From CAWBRT01 sp050015355 (lineage in GTDB: Bacteria; Acidobacteriota; Terriglobia; Terriglobales; Acidobacteriaceae), in NCBI GenBank assembly GCA_050015355.1, contig JBEKBO010000008.1, positions 1-64,000 of the forward strand: a DNA stretch of 64,000 nt, written 5' to 3'. Below the pieces are notes generated by a model, which did no database searches, was not told the DNA's origin, and was given only the letters and a program-made list of their open reading frames with translations. Shown here piece after piece: positions 62,523-64,000 of this stretch (position 1 is its first letter; each line of letters starts with the position of its first letter). The position numbers and the translations under genes are program-made.

Positions 62523-62750
62523 TCAATCCATCATGCCGGCGTTTGGGCACGAACCGCAGGCGCCAGCGCCAGCGCCACACGGACTGGGTGCGCCTGACGG
62601 CGCGGCGCTGGTGGAGCGCGGGGCAAAGGTGGAGAGCAATTGCTCCAACTGCCGTCCGTGACAGGCGGGGCACTCGGGCTGTTTGGAATCCATCACCAGG
62701 GCTTCGAAGGTGCGGCTGCAATCTTTACAGACATATTCAAAAATGGGCAT
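62523..62750 (-). CDS. FmdB-type zinc ribbon protein
   Basis: 75 residues: MPIFEYVCKDCSRTFEALV and CPACHG give the four-Cys ribbon of the FmdB family (putative regulatory protein), followed by a Ser/Ala/Cys-rich tail (PCGAGAGACGSCP). Function in this organism unknown. Confidence 0.92.
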   Translation of the reverse strand: MPIFEYVCKDCSRTFEALVMDSKQPECPACHGRQLEQLLSTFAPRSTSAAPSGAPSPCGAGAGACGSCPNAGMMD

Positions 62751-62788
62751 AGGGCTCCGCGAAATGTGAACTGTTACATTTATTATAG

Positions 62789-63844
62789 ATGGAATCTCCG
62801 GTTCCGAACGCGGTTCCCCGATCTCCGGTTCGCTTTCTTCCCCGCCGTTGGCTGCGGGGCGCGCACGCCCAGACGCTGGCGGGAAACTTCCTGAGGCGCC
62901 CTAAGCTGTTGCCGCCGCCCGAAGAGCGGCTCTTTGAAGTGGAGCCGGGCGCGCAAGTGCTTTGCCACTGCCATTGGCAGAGCGAGCGTCAAAAGCGGTT
63001 CACCATTCTGCTGGTACACGGGCTGGAAGGCTCCAGCCAATCGCACTACGTGATCGGCACCGGCTATAAGGCGTGGCAGCGGGGCTGGAACGTGGTGCGG
63101 ATGAACGTGCGCAACTGCGGAGGCACGGAGAAGCTCTGCCCCACGCTCTACAACTCGGGACTGTCAGGCGACGTGCGAAGGGTTGCCACGGCGTTGATCG
63201 AGCAGGATGGGCTGGAGGCGATCGGGCTCGCCGGATTCTCCATGGGCGGCAACCAGGTGCTGAAGTGCGCGGGCGAGTGGGGCGCGGGCGCTCCGCGCGA
63301 GGTGCGCGCGATAGCGGCCGTCTCGCCGGCATGCGATCTCGCCAGCTCCGCCGATCGATTGCACCAGCCGCAGAATCGCATGTACGAGATGTGGTTCCTG
63401 CACGGCCTGTTTCAGCGCTTCCGGCGCAAGGCGCGGCTGTTTCCCGGCCAGTACGACGTCGAACTGCTGCGCAAGGTGCATAGCATACGGCAGTTCGATG
63501 ACTTGATTACGGCGCGATACATGGGCTTTCAAAGCGCCGACGATTACTACGCGCAGGCAAGCGCCGCGCGCTTTCTCGATCGAATTGCGATTCCCGCGCT
63601 GGTTATTCATTCCAGCGATGACCCGTTCGTTGTGCTGAGGCCGGAGACGGAAGCGAAGCTGGCGGCCAATCCGAATATCACCTACCTGCGCAGCGAGCAC
63701 GGCGGACATTGCGCTTTTCTGGCCGCGCCGGATGGCTACGACGGCCGCTGGGCGGAACAGCAGGTCATCGAGTTTCTGGCTGGCGATATTGAAGGAACTT
63801 CGGAAAAGGCAACTACCCCACCTTGGCGTCGAACAGCCAAGTGA
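62789..63844 (+). CDS. YheT-family alpha/beta hydrolase
   Basis: 351 residues. VHGLEGSSQSHYV oxyanion region (~75), nucleophile Ser in LAGFSMGGNQVLK, Asp in VIHSSDDPFVV and His in SEHGGHCAFL. Family members (YheT/ABHD1-3 type) have lipase or esterase roles. The final residues (TTPPWRRTAK) are translated from element A13, whose TGA ends the gene, so the original C-terminus was probably shorter. Confidence 0.9.
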   Translation: MESPVPNAVPRSPVRFLPRRWLRGAHAQTLAGNFLRRPKLLPPPEERLFEVEPGAQVLCHCHWQSERQKRFTILLVHGLEGSSQSHYVIGTGYKAWQRGWNVVRMNVRNCGGTEKLCPTLYNSGLSGDVRRVATALIEQDGLEAIGLAGFSMGGNQVLKCAGEWGAGAPREVRAIAAVSPACDLASSADRLHQPQNRMYEMWFLHGLFQRFRRKARLFPGQYDVELLRKVHSIRQFDDLITARYMGFQSADDYYAQASAARFLDRIAIPALVIHSSDDPFVVLRPETEAKLAANPNITYLRSEHGGHCAFLAAPDGYDGRWAEQQVIEFLAGDIEGTSEKATTPPWRRTAK

Positions 63845-63927
63845 GCCGTTTGCTACAACCGCACGGCTTGACCCAGCCGAGCGGCGTGTCTCAAAGGAGT
63901 GCTCGGCGACGCGGAAGGTGGGGCACC
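63811..63927. repeat. Family A long variant A13
   Basis: AACTACCCCACCTTGGCGTC ... GACGCGGAAGGTGGGGCACC; interior homologous to A5, with the outer stem changed on both sides (ACCTT/AAGGT instead of AGGTT/AACCT). Overlaps the 3' end of the hydrolase gene. Confidence 0.88.
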
Positions 63928-64000
63928 CGCAGCGCTTCTTATTCTCCCTCAACACTTCTTATTCTCCATTCCGGCCACCCGCGCGGCATCCCCACATTTG

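Overview
The window looks like a chromosomal segment of an Acidobacteriota (Terriglobia-like) soil bacterium. This is inferred from GC-rich coding sequence, DUF2934 and other small proteins typical of the group, outer-membrane assembly and Kdo genes (Gram-negative envelope), and very dense palindromic intergenic repeats. No taxonomic marker is present, so the assignment is provisional.

Layout. 1-3950 is the end of an integrative island: a D12-class DNA methylase fragment, a large helix-turn-helix-like protein and a tyrosine integrase next to the 3' end of a tRNA-Glu(CTC) gene. 4162-11428 carries a TamA/BamA-type Omp85 porin and a TamB protein. 11447-12754 holds small proteins and a lone receiver domain. 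13075-17310 is a cytochrome c maturation cluster (ccmF, ccmH, a ccmI-like gene and a secreted partner), followed by a MoxR ATPase. 19209-29124 is housekeeping and transport: GT2, HD-GYP, DctA, PdxA, GatA/GatC, DciA and the CCA-adding enzyme. 29248-30042 is a REP-associated tyrosine transposase (RAYT) bracketed by inverted copies of its presumed hairpin target. tsaD follows.

32172-38977 is a complete ISC operon: iscR-like Rrf2, iscS, iscU, iscA, hscB, a cupin, hscA, fdx and iscX. Two IscR-like operators precede it. 39073-42890 has small unknown proteins, YraN and GalT. 43174-50536 has an aminotransferase, kdsA and pyrG; the last two are separated by an apparently inserted cargo zone with two small Cys-rich proteins and a 489-residue protein ending in a nuclease-like domain. 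50953-56249 has a sigma/anti-sigma pair, shikimate kinase, secreted proteins and an acyl-CoA dehydrogenase. 57170-57246 is tRNA-Arg(TCT). The rest holds an ArsB-type permease, an MFS transporter, a nitrilase, a CMD-family protein, an FmdB zinc ribbon and a YheT-type hydrolase.

The most distinctive property is a set of at least five hairpin or inverted-repeat families (here A to E) between genes. In families A and B the flanking 'feet' are constant while the stem sequence changes in a paired, covarying way. Elements are nested in one another and often reach into the 3' ends of genes, supplying stop codons. The RAYT is the natural candidate for mobilising family A.
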